DNA from: Azospirillum tabaci
Lineage (GTDB): Bacteria > Pseudomonadota > Alphaproteobacteria > Azospirillales > Azospirillaceae
Direction of reading: 5' to 3'
DNA length: 64,000 bases
Assembly (NCBI RefSeq): GCF_014596085.1
Contig: NZ_JACCJY010000001.1
Location: 496,001 to 560,000 of the forward strand
Shown: in pieces, positions 17,206-26,236 of the stretch
Layout of the letters: each line of letters begins with the position of its first letter
Position numbering within the stretch: position 1 is the stretch's first letter
Translations under genes and position numbers: made by a program
The notes under the pieces: generated by a model
What the model saw: only the letters and a program-made list of their open reading frames with translations
Databases searched by the model: none
Told to the model about the DNA's origin: nothing

Positions 17206-19746
17206 TTACCGCCCGCGTGGTTTCGCCCGCGCCGTGGGTTCGGCCTCCAGCGGGTTGTCGGGCCAATAATGTTTGGGATACTGCCCCTTGAGGTCGGCCT
17301 TCACCGCCTTGTAGGCGTTGGCCCAGAAGCTGGCGAGGTCGCGGGTCACCTGCACCGGGCGGCGGGCTGGGGACAGCAGATGCAAAAGCAGCGGCACCCG
17401 CCCGCCGGCGATGCGCGGCGTCTCGGCCAGCCCGAACATTTCCTGAAGTCGGACGGCCAACACCGGCTCGTCCCCGCTGTAGTCGATGGGGATGCGGGAG
17501 CCGCTGGGCACCTCGACGTGGGTCGGCGCCTCCTTGTCCAGCCGCTGCTGCATCGCCCAGGGCAGCAGCCCACGCAGCGCGTTGCCAAGTTCCACCCGGT
17601 CGAGATGGGCGCGGCGCGAGGCGCCGTTCAGGAAGGGCGCCAGCCACTCCTCCATCGTCTCCAGCAGGGCGGCGTCGGAGACGTCCGGCCACTCCTCCCC
17701 CTCCCGGCGGCGCAGGAACAGGACGCGCGTCTGCCACTTGCGCAGCTCGTCGGTCCAGGGCAGGGCGGTCAGCCCCATCTCCCGGATGCCTTCCAGCATG
17801 GCGGTGGCGATGGCCTCGGCGGGCGGGTTGGGCAGGCGCTTGTCCTCCAGCGCCAGGGCGAACAGCATGCGGCGGCGGCGGGCCAGCACCGTCTGCTCCC
17901 GGCCGTCCCAGGCGACCAGCGTCTCGCTGCGGATGTGCTCGGCGAAGGCGTCCTCCAACTCGGCCAGGGTGAGCGGAGCGGCCAGGAAGACGCGCGACTC
18001 GCGGGCCGCTCCGTCCAGGTCGGCGACGGCCAGCCAGTCCTCGGCGGTCAGCGGCTCGGCGTCCTGGAAATAGGCGCCGCGCCCGTTGGACAGCCGGTAC
18101 TGGGCGGCGGCACCGCCCGTACTGCCGCCGGGACGGCGCTGGCCGATGCGGTCGGGATAAGCCAGGGCGACCAGCAGGCCGGTGGCGCCGAGATCGCCAC
18201 CATTGCCCTTCACGCCCAACTGGCGCTTCCAGTTGCGGGCCTGCTTCAACGCCTGCTGGGCGCCGCCGCGCTCCACCGTCAGGCCGCGCCCGGCGCCGCG
18301 CACTCTCCCATCGTCGTCCAGCCCGCGCAGCAACTCCACGCGCAGCCGCAGGTCGGCGTCGCGGAAGCCGGGCTGGGCGCGGACGATGTCGCGCTCGCCG
18401 AGCAGGGCGGCGACCTCGCAGGCGAGCGCGCCCAGCCCCATCGCCTTACCTTTCAGCATCATGTGGGCCAACCGGGGATGCACGCCAAAGCCGGCCATGC
18501 GGCGGCCGTGGGCGGTGATGCCGCCGTCGGCGTCCAGCGCCCCCAGCTCGCGCAGCAGCTCCCGCGCCTGGGCCATGGCGGCGGCGGGCGGCGGGTCGAG
18601 CCAGGCCAGCGACGCCGGGTCGGATACGCCCCACACCGCCAGCTCCAGCGCCAGCGGGGCGAGGTCGGCGTCCATGATCTCCGGCGGGGTGAAGGGGGCC
18701 AGCGCCTTGTGCGACGGCTCCGGCCACAGGCGGTAGCAGACGCCGGGCTCCAGGCGGCCGGCGCGACCCCGCCGCTGCTCCGCCGAGGCTTGGGAGACCT
18801 TGGCGGTGACCAGCCGCGTCATGCCGCTGCGCGGGTCGAAGCGGGGGACGCGCATCAGCCCGCCGTCCACGACGATGCGGATGCCCTCGATGGTCAGGCT
18901 GGTCTCGGCGATGGGGGTGGCGAGCACGATCTTGCGCGTGCCCGGCGGGCTGGGGGCGATGGCGCGGTCCTGGGCATCGGCCGTCAGGTCGCCGTAGAGC
19001 GGGGCGATCACCGTGCCGGGGCCGAGGTCCGCCGACTCCAGAAGGCTCTGCACCCGCCGGATCTCCCCTGCGCCGGGCAGGAAGACCAGCGCGTTGCCGC
19101 TCTCCTCGCGCAGGGCGCGGCGGACGGCGGCGGCCACCGCGTCCTCGACGCGAGTGCCGGCGGCGGGAGCGTCGAGGTGGCGGGTCTCCACCGGGAAGGC
19201 GCGGCCCTCGCTGGTCACCATCGGGGCGTCGCCCAGCAGGGCGGCGACGGGCGCGCCGTCCAGGGTCGCCGACATCACCACCAGCCGCAGGTCGTCGCGC
19301 AGCGCGCCGCGCGCCTCCTGCACCAGCGCCAGCGCCAGATCGCTGTCGATGCCGCGCTCGTGGAACTCGTCGAACAGCACGGCGCCGACCGCCGGAAGTT
19401 CGGGGTCTTCCTGGAGCTGGCGCAGGAAAAGACCGTCGGTCACCACCTCGATCCGGGTCTTCGGCCCGACCTTCGTGTCCAGCCGCACGCGGTAGCCGAC
19501 CGTCTCGCCGACGCTTTCCCCCAGCATTGCGGCCATGCGGCGGGCGGCGGCGCGGGCGGCCAGCCGCCGCGGCTCCAGCACGATCACCTTGCGCCCGGCC
19601 AGCCAGGGCCGGTCGAGCAGAGCCAGCGGCACGCGGGTCGTCTTGCCGGCCCCCGGCGGAGCCTGGAGCACCGCCACGCCGCGCCCGTCCAGCGCGGCCA
19701 GCAGCTCGGGAAGCACCGGATCGATGGGAAGGGGCGGGATGCTCAT
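17206..19746 (-). CDS. hrpB: ATP-dependent helicase HrpB
   Basis: 846 residues, normal for HrpB. DEAH-type motifs: Walker A APPGAGKTTRVPLALL, motif Ia EPRRLAARAAA, motif II DEFHERGIDSD (a DEFH box, usual in HrpB), motif III SATLDGAPV, motif VI QRRGRAGRLEPG. After the HA2-like region comes the HrpB C-terminal domain (WQTRVLFLRRREGEEWPD and VPSGSRIPIDYSGDEPVLAVRLQEMFG, read in parts). RNA helicase; in other proteobacteria linked to mRNA handling. Start ATG 19746 at a typical MSIPPLPID N-terminus. Confidence 0.93.
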   Translation of the reverse strand: MSIPPLPIDPVLPELLAALDGRGVAVLQAPPGAGKTTRVPLALLDRPWLAGRKVIVLEPRRLAARAAARRMAAMLGESVGETVGYRVRLDTKVGPKTRIEVVTDGLFLRQLQEDPELPAVGAVLFDEFHERGIDSDLALALVQEARGALRDDLRLVVMSATLDGAPVAALLGDAPMVTSEGRAFPVETRHLDAPAAGTRVEDAVAAAVRRALREESGNALVFLPGAGEIRRVQSLLESADLGPGTVIAPLYGDLTADAQDRAIAPSPPGTRKIVLATPIAETSLTIEGIRIVVDGGLMRVPRFDPRSGMTRLVTAKVSQASAEQRRGRAGRLEPGVCYRLWPEPSHKALAPFTPPEIMDADLAPLALELAVWGVSDPASLAWLDPPPAAAMAQARELLRELGALDADGGITAHGRRMAGFGVHPRLAHMMLKGKAMGLGALACEVAALLGERDIVRAQPGFRDADLRLRVELLRGLDDDGRVRGAGRGLTVERGGAQQALKQARNWKRQLGVKGNGGDLGATGLLVALAYPDRIGQRRPGGSTGGAAAQYRLSNGRGAYFQDAEPLTAEDWLAVADLDGAARESRVFLAAPLTLAELEDAFAEHIRSETLVAWDGREQTVLARRRRMLFALALEDKRLPNPPAEAIATAMLEGIREMGLTALPWTDELRKWQTRVLFLRRREGEEWPDVSDAALLETMEEWLAPFLNGASRRAHLDRVELGNALRGLLPWAMQQRLDKEAPTHVEVPSGSRIPIDYSGDEPVLAVRLQEMFGLAETPRIAGGRVPLLLHLLSPARRPVQVTRDLASFWANAYKAVKADLKGQYPKHYWPDNPLEAEPTARAKPRGR

Positions 19747-19834
19747 GAATTTCGTGAACCGGTGGAGAAGGGCGCTGCCTGTGTTCCTGGCAGCGGCGGG
19801 CGCCCCGGTCAAGCCTTCCGCCGGGCTTTGGCGG

Positions 19835-20240
19835 CTATTCGGCTTCCTCCCGGCAGAAGACCCCGGCCTCGGTGTCGTGGATGAACAACTCGGCGTAGCG
19901 GGCCCAGCCGGTGACGGCGTTCAGCGTCTCCTCGGCGTAGTCCTCGCTCATGAAGGCCTCCAGCTCGTGGGCGAATGGGGCGTAGGGAACGCGGTGGTCG
20001 GCGCGCTCCGCCAGGGCGGCGTGGATGTGCGCGGCGAGCGGCACGAAATGGACCAGATGCTCGGCGAACAGCGCCTTGCGGTCGTCCATCCCGGCCTCGG
20101 CGAACAGGCGGCCCGGCTCGGTCAGTCGGATGTCGCCCTCCGCCATCTCGGCGAATCCCAGCATCCGGAGCGTCTCGGCGATGGGGAAGAGGTCGTCGAT
20201 CTCGTGCCGCAGCGCCGCCGCGAGGTGCGGCAAGGCGCAG
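19835..20240 (-). pseudogene. Remnant of ABC transporter ATPase: only the AAA-associated C-terminal domain
   Basis: The frame reads LPHLAAALRHEIDDLFPIAE through to CREEAE and stop. This is the C-terminal AAA_assoc_C domain normally appended to nitrate/sulfonate-type ABC ATPases; the nucleotide-binding domain is absent (no Walker A or signature motif between here and the permease remnant). The residue pattern is otherwise well kept, so the loss may be recent. It directly abuts the broken permease, so a deletion joined the two. Confidence 0.75.
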
Positions 20241-20949
20241 CCACGCCACCCGGCCGAGCGGGGCCTCGAACGGCACCAGCAGCGAGCGGCAGACGCGGGT
20301 GCGCTGGAACAGGCGCAGCACCCAGGACTCCGGCGCCTCCTGCGCGCCGGTCTGCTCGAAGCGGAACTTGTCGGGCCAGACGACCAGCGGGCGGAACAGG
20401 AACTGGTCGTGGAGCAGGATGACCGCCAGCATCGCCAGCACCGCCCAGCCGACGGCGCCGAGATTCTTCTGAGCGATGGCCTCGGCCAGATAGGAGCCGG
20501 TGCCGGGCAGCGCGACGGTCCGGTCGCCGACCGTGATCGCCTCCGATGCGACGACGAAGAACCAGCCGCCGGACATCATCATGTTCCAGACCAGCCCCGG
20601 CATGGCGAAGGGCGCTTCCAGCCGCCAGAAGCGCTGCCAGCCGGGATCAGCACCATGCCGGCCCGGCGGCTCTTGGCCGCCAGCGTGGCGTAGGTGAAGG
20701 TGAACAGCAGCGAGGCCGCCATCGCCGCCGGCATGCGCAGCGTCGAGCGCAGCGCGTAGTCCGCGGCAGGTTCCAGGGGTCGAGCGAGATGGCCGGCGCG
20801 TCGAGGCTCGCCAGTGGTGCTGCCATCTGGTGACCGCCGACGGCGGCCAGGGCGAGCAGGCCGACGACCAGCGGCAAAGCCACGAGATCCCAGCGGTTGG
20901 GCGTGGCGGCCGCCGTCTTCACGGAAACGCTTGTCTGGGTCCAGACCAT
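20240..20949 (-). pseudogene. Broken ABC transporter permease
   Basis: Pieces of one permease occur in two frames. MVWTQTSVSVKTAAATPNRW through SLDPWNLP is in one frame; a frameshift near 20770 moves YALRSTLRMPAAMAASLLF into another; then the sequence jumps from GMVLIP straight to GWQRFWRLEAPFAMPGLVWN, losing the middle part of the membrane domain, and continues to about VPFEAPLGRVAWL. Intact relatives (fused permeases of the nitrate/sulfonate type) have a long segment at the jump. Two further residues are missing in NMMM-SGGWFF. Not functional as it stands, unless sequencing errors are involved. Confidence 0.8.
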
Positions 20950-20998
20950 GGCCCCCTCCTGCGGCCGGATCGGCGTCCGGCCGCGTTCGGCAAAAGCG

Positions 20999-21041
20999 CA
21001 CCCCCCTCACCCCAACCCTCGCCCCAGAGGGGAGAGGGAAC
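20999..21041. repeat. GC-rich intergenic repeat, copy C
   Basis: CCCCCCTCACCCCAACCCTC followed by gccccagaggggagaggg forms a hairpin related to a common proteobacterial intergenic repeat. Found between the broken permease and the ferritin-like gene. Confidence 0.6.
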
Positions 21042-21192
21042 CTGTGAACAGAGGCTCAGGAGACGGGTCTCATGGGCGTGTCAAAGTGTCGCAGAAGCCC
21101 GCAACCGGCCAGCGATCCGAGAACCTTTCGCAACAAGGCGTTATGGTTCGAATAACCACAAACCATTTGTGACTTAACGATCTCGGGACCCT

Positions 21193-21663
21193 ATGGCCAA
21201 CATTCACGACCCCGCCCTGTTCCTCGCCCACGCCTGTGCGCTGGAGGAGGACGCCGCCAACCGTTTCGCCGACCTGTCGGAGGCCATGAAGACCTACGGC
21301 AACGCGGACGTCGCGGCCTTCTTCGCCAAGATGGCCGAATTCTCGCGCCTGCATCTGGCCGACGCCCGCAAGCGCTCCGCCTTCCGCGACGTGCCGGTGC
21401 TCGCCCCGGAAGACTTCCAGTGGCCGGACGACGAGAGTCCGGAAGCGGCCTCCATGGAGGGTTCGCATTATCTGATGACGGTGGATTACGCGCTGGAACT
21501 GGCGCTCGACAGCGAGAAACGGGGGCACGCCTTCTACGCCGACGTGGCGGCCTCCACTACGGACCCGGAGGTCCGCATGATGGCCGAGGAGTTCGCCTCC
21601 GAAGAGGCGGAGCATGTGGCGGAGCTGGAGCGCTGGATCGAGCGTTTCCCCAAGAAGGGGTAA
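21193..21663 (+). CDS. Ferritin-like (rubrerythrin-type) diiron protein
   Basis: 156 residues, a four-helix bundle. Iron ligands can be traced as Glu in ALEEDAANRF, the EFSRLHLADA helix (E..H), DSEKRGHAFYAD (E..H type) and ASEEAEHVAELE (ExxH). There is no rubredoxin domain, so this is the erythrin-only form, likely involved in iron or peroxide handling in the cytoplasm. A strong hairpin terminator follows. Upstream is an AT-richer stretch with several short inverted repeats around 21140-21170 that could be the promoter region. Confidence 0.83.
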   Translation: MANIHDPALFLAHACALEEDAANRFADLSEAMKTYGNADVAAFFAKMAEFSRLHLADARKRSAFRDVPVLAPEDFQWPDDESPEAASMEGSHYLMTVDYALELALDSEKRGHAFYADVAASTTDPEVRMMAEEFASEEAEHVAELERWIERFPKKG

Positions 21664-21670
21664 AGGCCGT

Positions 21671-21706
21671 TTCCCGCGGTTTCCGCCCTTGCGGGAACCG
21701 CGGGAA
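21671..21706. terminator. Hairpin terminator shared by convergent genes
   Basis: TTCCCGCGGTT (21671-21681) pairs with AACCGCGGGAA (21696-21706). It lies between the ferritin gene (+) and the small gene ending at 21720 (-). Confidence 0.75.
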
Positions 21707-21719
21707 GGGCGAACGCGCC

Positions 21720-21932
21720 TTACTTGGACAGTTCGGCGTAGTCGTACTCGTACTTCTTGTCCGCCGGCTTGAAGGTCTTGAAGGCGGCGATGATGTCGTC
21801 CACCGACACGCCCGCCGGCACGTTGAGAATCTCGTACACGACCGAGCTGCCGCTGGTCGGGCCAACGTCGGCGTTGCGGTGAGCCTGGGAAATCAGGCCC
21901 TCGCCGGCCTTCTTGATCATGATCGAAGCCAT
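21720..21932 (-). CDS. Conserved-looking small protein of unknown function (70 aa)
   Basis: 70 residues starting MASIMIKKAGEGLISQAHR and ending YDYAELSK, with a central VVYEILNVPAGVSVDDIIAA segment. AGGAG ten bases upstream supports the start; the next upstream ATG gives an unlikely Tyr/Cys-rich extension. No motif known to me. Its own promoter is probable, since it stands alone between a terminator and the divergent side of the RsbU-like gene. Confidence 0.65.
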   Translation of the reverse strand: MASIMIKKAGEGLISQAHRNADVGPTSGSSVVYEILNVPAGVSVDDIIAAFKTFKPADKKYEYDYAELSK

Positions 21933-22025
21933 ATCCGTTCCGTCTCCTGTTACACGTCGCCCGACGCAGCAATATCCATAACGCGAATAAGGGTATGAGG
22001 CCAATGGATAAATTGCTGCGGCGCG

Positions 22026-23288
22026 TCAGCGGCGGGTGATCCAGAGCGCGGTCACGTCATCGCATAACTGCTCGCCATGGATCGCGGCGTGGCGCGCCAT
22101 CAGGGCGGGCAGGGGGCGGTCGGGAGCGTCCCCCGCCGCGCGCTCGGCCAGACGGAGCAGACCGTCCTCGCCCAGCATGGTGCCCTCGGCGTCCCTGGCT
22201 TCGCTCAGCCCGTCGGAGTAGAGGAACAGGCCGTCGCCGCGCCGCAGCGGAACGCGGTGGTTCGTGTAGGCCGAGTCCCGGAAGGCGCCGAGGAGCGGGC
22301 CGGACGCGTCCAACGGCTGGAAGCTTTGGCCGTTCGCCAGAATGGGGCTGGGCGCCGCGGCGGCGGCGTAGAGCAGCGTGTCGTCGGCGCGGTCGATCAC
22401 CCCGTAGAAGGCGGTGGCGAACTGGCCCAGCGGCAGGATCTCGCACAGCCGCCCGTTCAGTTGGCGCAGCAGGCCGGCGGGGTCCCGCATCTCCTCCGGC
22501 GGGGTGCGGGTGAGCAGCGTGTGCAGGCGGAAGGCGTTGATCGCTGCGGCGATGCCATGGCCCGACAGGTCGGCGGCGAAGATTCCGACGCGGGTCCCGT
22601 CGAACTCGAAGGCCGTCCAGAAATCGCCGCCGATTTCGTCCGACGCGCGAAAGACCGAATCCACCGTCAGCCCGTTCCGCTCGGCGAGGGCGGCCAGCTC
22701 CGCCGGTTCCGGGACCAGGGCGAGCTGCATGGCGCGGGCCTGCCGCAGGTCGCGCTCGACCCGCTCGTGGAAGGCGCGCAGCTCCTGCACCATGGACCGG
22801 CGCTCCAGATGGTAGCGCACGCGGGCGATGCATTCGCCGGGGTTGATCGGCTTGGCGATCAGGTCGGTCGCCCCGGCGCTGAAGCAGACGGTCCTCATCT
22901 GGTCGGAGTGCAGCGCGCTCTGCATCAGGATCGGCAGGTCGCGCCAGCGCGGGTCGCCGCGCAGGCTGCGGCAGACGCCGATGCCGTCCATCCGTGGCAT
23001 GGCGGCGTCGAGCAGCAGCAGGTCGGGGGCGAAGCTCTCCAGCCGCTCCATCACCTCGTCCGCGGAGGAGGCGAAGGCGACCTGGGTGATGCCGGCCCAC
23101 TGCAGGAAGCGGGTGAGCGTCTTGCGGTTGAAGGCGCTGTCGTCGGCGATCAGCACGCGGCAGCCGCCCAGCGGGATGCCCAGCTCCATTCCATAGACCG
23201 ACGCGCCGGCGCCGTGGCGGGCCGGGCGGGGCGAAGCGGCGGTGCGGTCCGTGTCGGGCGGCACCGTCATGGCGCGGGCGTGGCCCAT
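22026..23288 (-). CDS. Receiver-PP2C phosphatase (RsbU/HsbR-like)
   Basis: 420 residues. A receiver domain (about 43-160) with CRVLIADDSAFNRKT and LLLDAAMPRMDG (phospho-Asp) and the LIAKP lysine is followed by a short coiled linker and a SpoIIE-type PP2C phosphatase domain: FRASDEIGGDFWTAF, FAADLSGHGIAAAINAF and SDGLSEARD hold the metal-binding Asp/Gly residues. It should dephosphorylate an anti-anti-sigma factor when its receiver is phosphorylated. The STAS gene 19 bp upstream is the evident substrate. No RsbW-type kinase lies nearby. Start at 23288 or 23270. Confidence 0.9.
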   Translation of the reverse strand: MGHARAMTVPPDTDRTAASPRPARHGAGASVYGMELGIPLGGCRVLIADDSAFNRKTLTRFLQWAGITQVAFASSADEVMERLESFAPDLLLLDAAMPRMDGIGVCRSLRGDPRWRDLPILMQSALHSDQMRTVCFSAGATDLIAKPINPGECIARVRYHLERRSMVQELRAFHERVERDLRQARAMQLALVPEPAELAALAERNGLTVDSVFRASDEIGGDFWTAFEFDGTRVGIFAADLSGHGIAAAINAFRLHTLLTRTPPEEMRDPAGLLRQLNGRLCEILPLGQFATAFYGVIDRADDTLLYAAAAAPSPILANGQSFQPLDASGPLLGAFRDSAYTNHRVPLRRGDGLFLYSDGLSEARDAEGTMLGEDGLLRLAERAAGDAPDRPLPALMARHAAIHGEQLCDDVTALWITRR

Positions 23289-23307
23289 CGCGTCCGTTCC
23301 CGCCGCG

Positions 23308-23625
23308 TCAGTCGTCGATGTTGAACATGGTGTGGAACTTGGCGATCGTGATCAGACGCCGCACCTCGTCGCGGGCGCCACGGATCGCGAAGTCCAGATT
23401 GCGCCGTTGCGCGGTGTCGCGGGCGATGATGAACATGCCGAGACCGGAGGAGTCGACGAAGTCGAGCCGCGACAGGTCGAAGACCACCCGGTGGCCCGCC
23501 GGGCGCTCGAAGGTGGCGATGACGTCGCGGAAGGTGTCGTGGTCGGCAAAGGTCATGCGCCCGCTCAGCACGATCTCGGTGCTGGCCGGGGCCTCGCGGA
23601 CGGAGAAATCCATGGCGGCGCTCAT
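23308..23625 (-). CDS. STAS-domain anti-sigma factor antagonist (RsbV-like)
   Basis: 105 residues, single STAS domain. LDFVDSSGLGMFI includes the phosphorylatable Ser in the standard DSSGLG motif. Likely the partner of the adjacent PP2C: when dephosphorylated it binds an anti-sigma factor. First gene of a two-gene operon with the phosphatase. Start chosen at MSAAMDFSVRE (23625), since the family begins about here. Confidence 0.9.
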   Translation of the reverse strand: MSAAMDFSVREAPASTEIVLSGRMTFADHDTFRDVIATFERPAGHRVVFDLSRLDFVDSSGLGMFIIARDTAQRRNLDFAIRGARDEVRRLITIAKFHTMFNIDD

Positions 23626-23785
23626 CTGTGGTTCACCCGTGGCCGAAGAGAGGCGCATCCCTCCGCCGGTCGGACCCGGCGGGGACGCGGGCGCATTCTA
23701 GGGCGCCGGGAATTGCACTTTGATGACGCTGCCGTGTCAGCATCGGGTTATTCGGGGCGCGTCGTCCGGCCGGAATGGGCGGATC

Positions 23786-24781
23786 TTATTGCAGCGCGGC
23801 CTCTTCGACCCTTGGACGCGACAGGCGTTCGGCGATTCCACCGGCCAGCCATGCCGAATAGGCATCGCGCCCCTCCGGCCCGAGCATGCCGCTGCGGCAG
23901 AAGGCCGCCGCTTTGGCCGGCTTGGGGAGCGCCGAGTCGGGAAGGCGCCACAGCGGCAGGTCGACATGACCGCTCAGCCGGTCAAGCGCCGCCGGCCGGT
24001 AGCCGTTGCCCGCGCCGTACAGCCGCTCCTCCACCGCCGCCGGGCGGGGCGAAAGCAGCAGGGCGATCCCGACCCCGGCGGCGCGCGCCTGATCGGCGAA
24101 GCGGCGCACCCGCTCGAAGGCCGGCGAATCGTCGTTCATCCGGACGGCGGCGCTGCGGGTTTTCACCCAGCGGTCCGCGGCGGCATCGGTCCAGCCCTGC
24201 GCGCCGACGGCGCGGCACGGCTTGTCGTATTGCAGGGCGCTCTGGTCGGGCAGATAGGAGCGGCCCAGCATCGCCACCTCGGTCAGGTGCGAGCCGTAAC
24301 GGCGCAAGCCGGCGAGGTCGCTGCGCTCCGCGAACAGCAGGTCGACGTCCAGGAGGACCAGCGCCGGCTTCAGCTTCAGCACGTCGCCCAGCAGCGGTTC
24401 GAAGTCCTCGAAGCGGGCGTGGTCGTGGACGATGCGCAGGAAATGCAGGCTCTCCACCCCGTGCTTCGCCGCCAGCGCGGCCATGCCCGGCTCGTCCAGG
24501 GTGGCGTGGCGCAGCGCCGAGTCGCCCAGCGCCACCACCACGACGGGGGACAGGTCCCGCGCCGCCCGCGCCGCCCGCTCCGCCGTGGCGGCGATGCGGT
24601 TGCTGTTGTACCAGGCGAAGGGCCGGTCGTGGAGGCTGTAACCGGTCCAGAAGGCCCCCGCGGTCCCGGCCGCGAACAGGGCGGGGATCACCGCCAGAAG
24701 GGTGATCCACAACCGCCGCGGCTTCGCTTGCGGCCCGGTCCGGTCCATCCGGTGCTTTTGCGGTTCGACTGGCCCGGTCAT
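23786..24781 (-). CDS. Membrane-anchored SGNH-hydrolase-like protein
   Basis: 331 residues. After a Pro/Arg-rich start there is one membrane segment (LWITLLAVIPALFAAGTAGAF), then an extracytoplasmic domain. VVVVALGDSALRHA looks like the GDS block I of SGNH/GDSL hydrolases, and LVLLDVDLLFAERS resembles a later strand. A catalytic His/Asp block is not clear, so this may be an acyltransferase-like or non-enzymatic relative. Start at 24781 has GGAGGAGCAGAGG upstream. No neighbouring polysaccharide genes to suggest a substrate. Confidence 0.6.
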   Translation of the reverse strand: MTGPVEPQKHRMDRTGPQAKPRRLWITLLAVIPALFAAGTAGAFWTGYSLHDRPFAWYNSNRIAATAERAARAARDLSPVVVVALGDSALRHATLDEPGMAALAAKHGVESLHFLRIVHDHARFEDFEPLLGDVLKLKPALVLLDVDLLFAERSDLAGLRRYGSHLTEVAMLGRSYLPDQSALQYDKPCRAVGAQGWTDAAADRWVKTRSAAVRMNDDSPAFERVRRFADQARAAGVGIALLLSPRPAAVEERLYGAGNGYRPAALDRLSGHVDLPLWRLPDSALPKPAKAAAFCRSGMLGPEGRDAYSAWLAGGIAERLSRPRVEEAALQ

Positions 24782-24995
24782 GGTCCCTCTGCTCCTCCCA
24801 GCGGTGCGTCCAGCGATGCGCGGTGTCCTATGGCTCAAACACTCCGGGAGGGGGCTGGGTCCCGCGCGCCGCCATGCTTTCCGCCATGCGTTCCTATGAC
24901 GAAGGGGACAGGGATCGTGATCGTGCCGGAGTAGCCGGGTGCGGGCACTTTCGTGTAGTCTTGCGCGAAAGGCGAGGCACGCATCGAGGAACAGG

Positions 24996-25412
24996 ATGAG
25001 CACCGAAATCCGCACCTTCATGATCCCCGACGCGAGCGCGGACGAGGCCCAGGGGCAACTCTCCTCCTTCCTGCGCACCGTCGAGGTGCAGCGCATCGAC
25101 ACCGCCTACGCCGACGGTGCCTGGCGTATTCTCGTCCTTTACAAGGACCTGAAGCGCAAAGAGGAATCCTTGCAGATCGAGGCCGCGATCAACGCGGCCC
25201 TCAACGGTTGGCGGGACCGCGCGGCGGCCCGCGAAGGGCTGTCGCGCGACGCCGTCCTGTCGGACGAGTTGGTGCCGGAAATCGCCCGCTTCGCCCCCAC
25301 GACGGAGCGCGAGCTGTCGATCATCGTCGGCGCCCGCGACCTCGGCGTCGGTCACTTCGGCGGGGAGATCGTGCAGGTCGTCCGCGCGACTCTGGACGAA
25401 CTGATCGACTGA
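24996..25412 (+). CDS. Stand-alone HRDC-domain protein
   Basis: 138 residues. The C-terminal 75 (LNGWRDRAAAREGLSRDAVL...LVPEIARFAPTTERELSII) is a HRDC domain like those at the C-terminus of RecQ and RNase D, which bind nucleic acid. The N-terminal 60 residues (IRTFMIPDASADEAQGQLSS) fit the small beta-fold seen with HRDC in other single-domain proteins. No helicase or nuclease domain is present. RBS AGGAACAGG precedes ATG 24996. Confidence 0.75.
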   Translation: MSTEIRTFMIPDASADEAQGQLSSFLRTVEVQRIDTAYADGAWRILVLYKDLKRKEESLQIEAAINAALNGWRDRAAAREGLSRDAVLSDELVPEIARFAPTTERELSIIVGARDLGVGHFGGEIVQVVRATLDELID

Positions 25413-25557
25413 CGAAACCGCTCCCCGGAAAAGCATAGGCCGAAGGGCAGGGCGGCCATCCCCACTGTGCCGAAAGAGAAGCCGGACCCGCCGTAAGCCC
25501 GATTCCAGACCCCTTCACGCTGTGCCAGCATACCCTTGTAATTTGCGGCAATGCAGC

Positions 25558-25989
25558 ATGGCGGGGGCCATGGACGGGACATCCGGATCGAGAGGCGACG
25601 TTCCCGATTACCGCGCGATGGCGCGGGAGTTGGAAGCCTTCAGCCGTCAGGCGGCGGAGCGTGCGGCGGCCACCGGTGACGACAGCATGGACGCCCTGGC
25701 GCAGAGGCTGGGACGCCACGCCGAACAGATCCGGCACGATCTGGCCGAAGCTCCGATGCGCCGGTTCGGCTGGCGCCTAGGCCTTCTCCACCTTCAGCAG
25801 AGTGCCCTCGGCACCGACGATGCGCACACGGGTTCCGGCGGGGAGGTCGGGCCCCTCGACGGTCCAAAGCCCGTCGCCGATCTGCGCCCGGCCCCGCCCG
25901 TTGACGATGGGGCCGTCCAGCGTGTGCAGCGTCCCGATGTATTGCGCCGTCCGGCGGTTCAGATGCGGCGTGTGCGTCGTATGCGCTGA
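25558..25989 (+). CDS. Doubtful hypothetical protein overlapping nfeD antisense
   Basis: The first 75 residues (YRAMARELEAFSRQAAERAA and following) look like a natural Ala-rich helical protein, but the frame then runs 213 bp antisense into the NfeD gene with shadow-like composition. A natural stop in another frame (TAG at 25777) suggests either a frameshift near 25770 or a chance ORF. Shine-Dalgarno is weak. Confidence 0.3.
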   Translation: MAGAMDGTSGSRGDVPDYRAMARELEAFSRQAAERAAATGDDSMDALAQRLGRHAEQIRHDLAEAPMRRFGWRLGLLHLQQSALGTDDAHTGSGGEVGPLDGPKPVADLRPAPPVDDGAVQRVQRPDVLRRPAVQMRRVRRMR

Positions 25990-26205
25990 GCCGCGGGACA
26001 GGAAGCGGGTTCCCGCCAGCGCGGCGATGGCGAGCAATGCGAACAGCAGCCCCTGATGCTCCCACGGCAGGGACGGCCAGATCAGAAGCGCGAAGCCGAC
26101 CAGCGCCGCCGCCCCGCCCAGCCACAGAAAGGCCGCTCCCGGCGCCACCGTCTCCAGCGCGCCCAGCAGCACGGCCAGAACCCACCAGTGCCAGAACTCG
26201 ATCAT
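25777..26205 (-). CDS. NfeD-family membrane protein
   Basis: 142 residues: two to three N-terminal membrane segments (MIEFWHWWVLAVLLGALETV, FLWLGGAAALVGFALLIW, GLLFALLAIAAL) then a small OB-fold domain (GTLHTLDGPIVNGRGRAQIGD...VRIVGAEGTLLKVEKA, in parts). NfeD proteins partner with SPFH/stomatin proteins, and the stomatin gene lies directly upstream (31 bp). Together they likely organise a membrane microdomain or quality-control complex. Confidence 0.9.
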   Translation of the reverse strand: MIEFWHWWVLAVLLGALETVAPGAAFLWLGGAAALVGFALLIWPSLPWEHQGLLFALLAIAALAGTRFLSRGSAHTTHTPHLNRRTAQYIGTLHTLDGPIVNGRGRAQIGDGLWTVEGPDLPAGTRVRIVGAEGTLLKVEKA

Positions 26206-26236
26206 CGCGGGTCCGCCTTCGGAGTTTCGCCCAATC

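Noticed and set aside
17269..19884. 871-codon open frame antisense to hrpB
   Set aside because: Low-complexity Gly/Ala/Arg/Gln text, no motif, and hrpB is certain.
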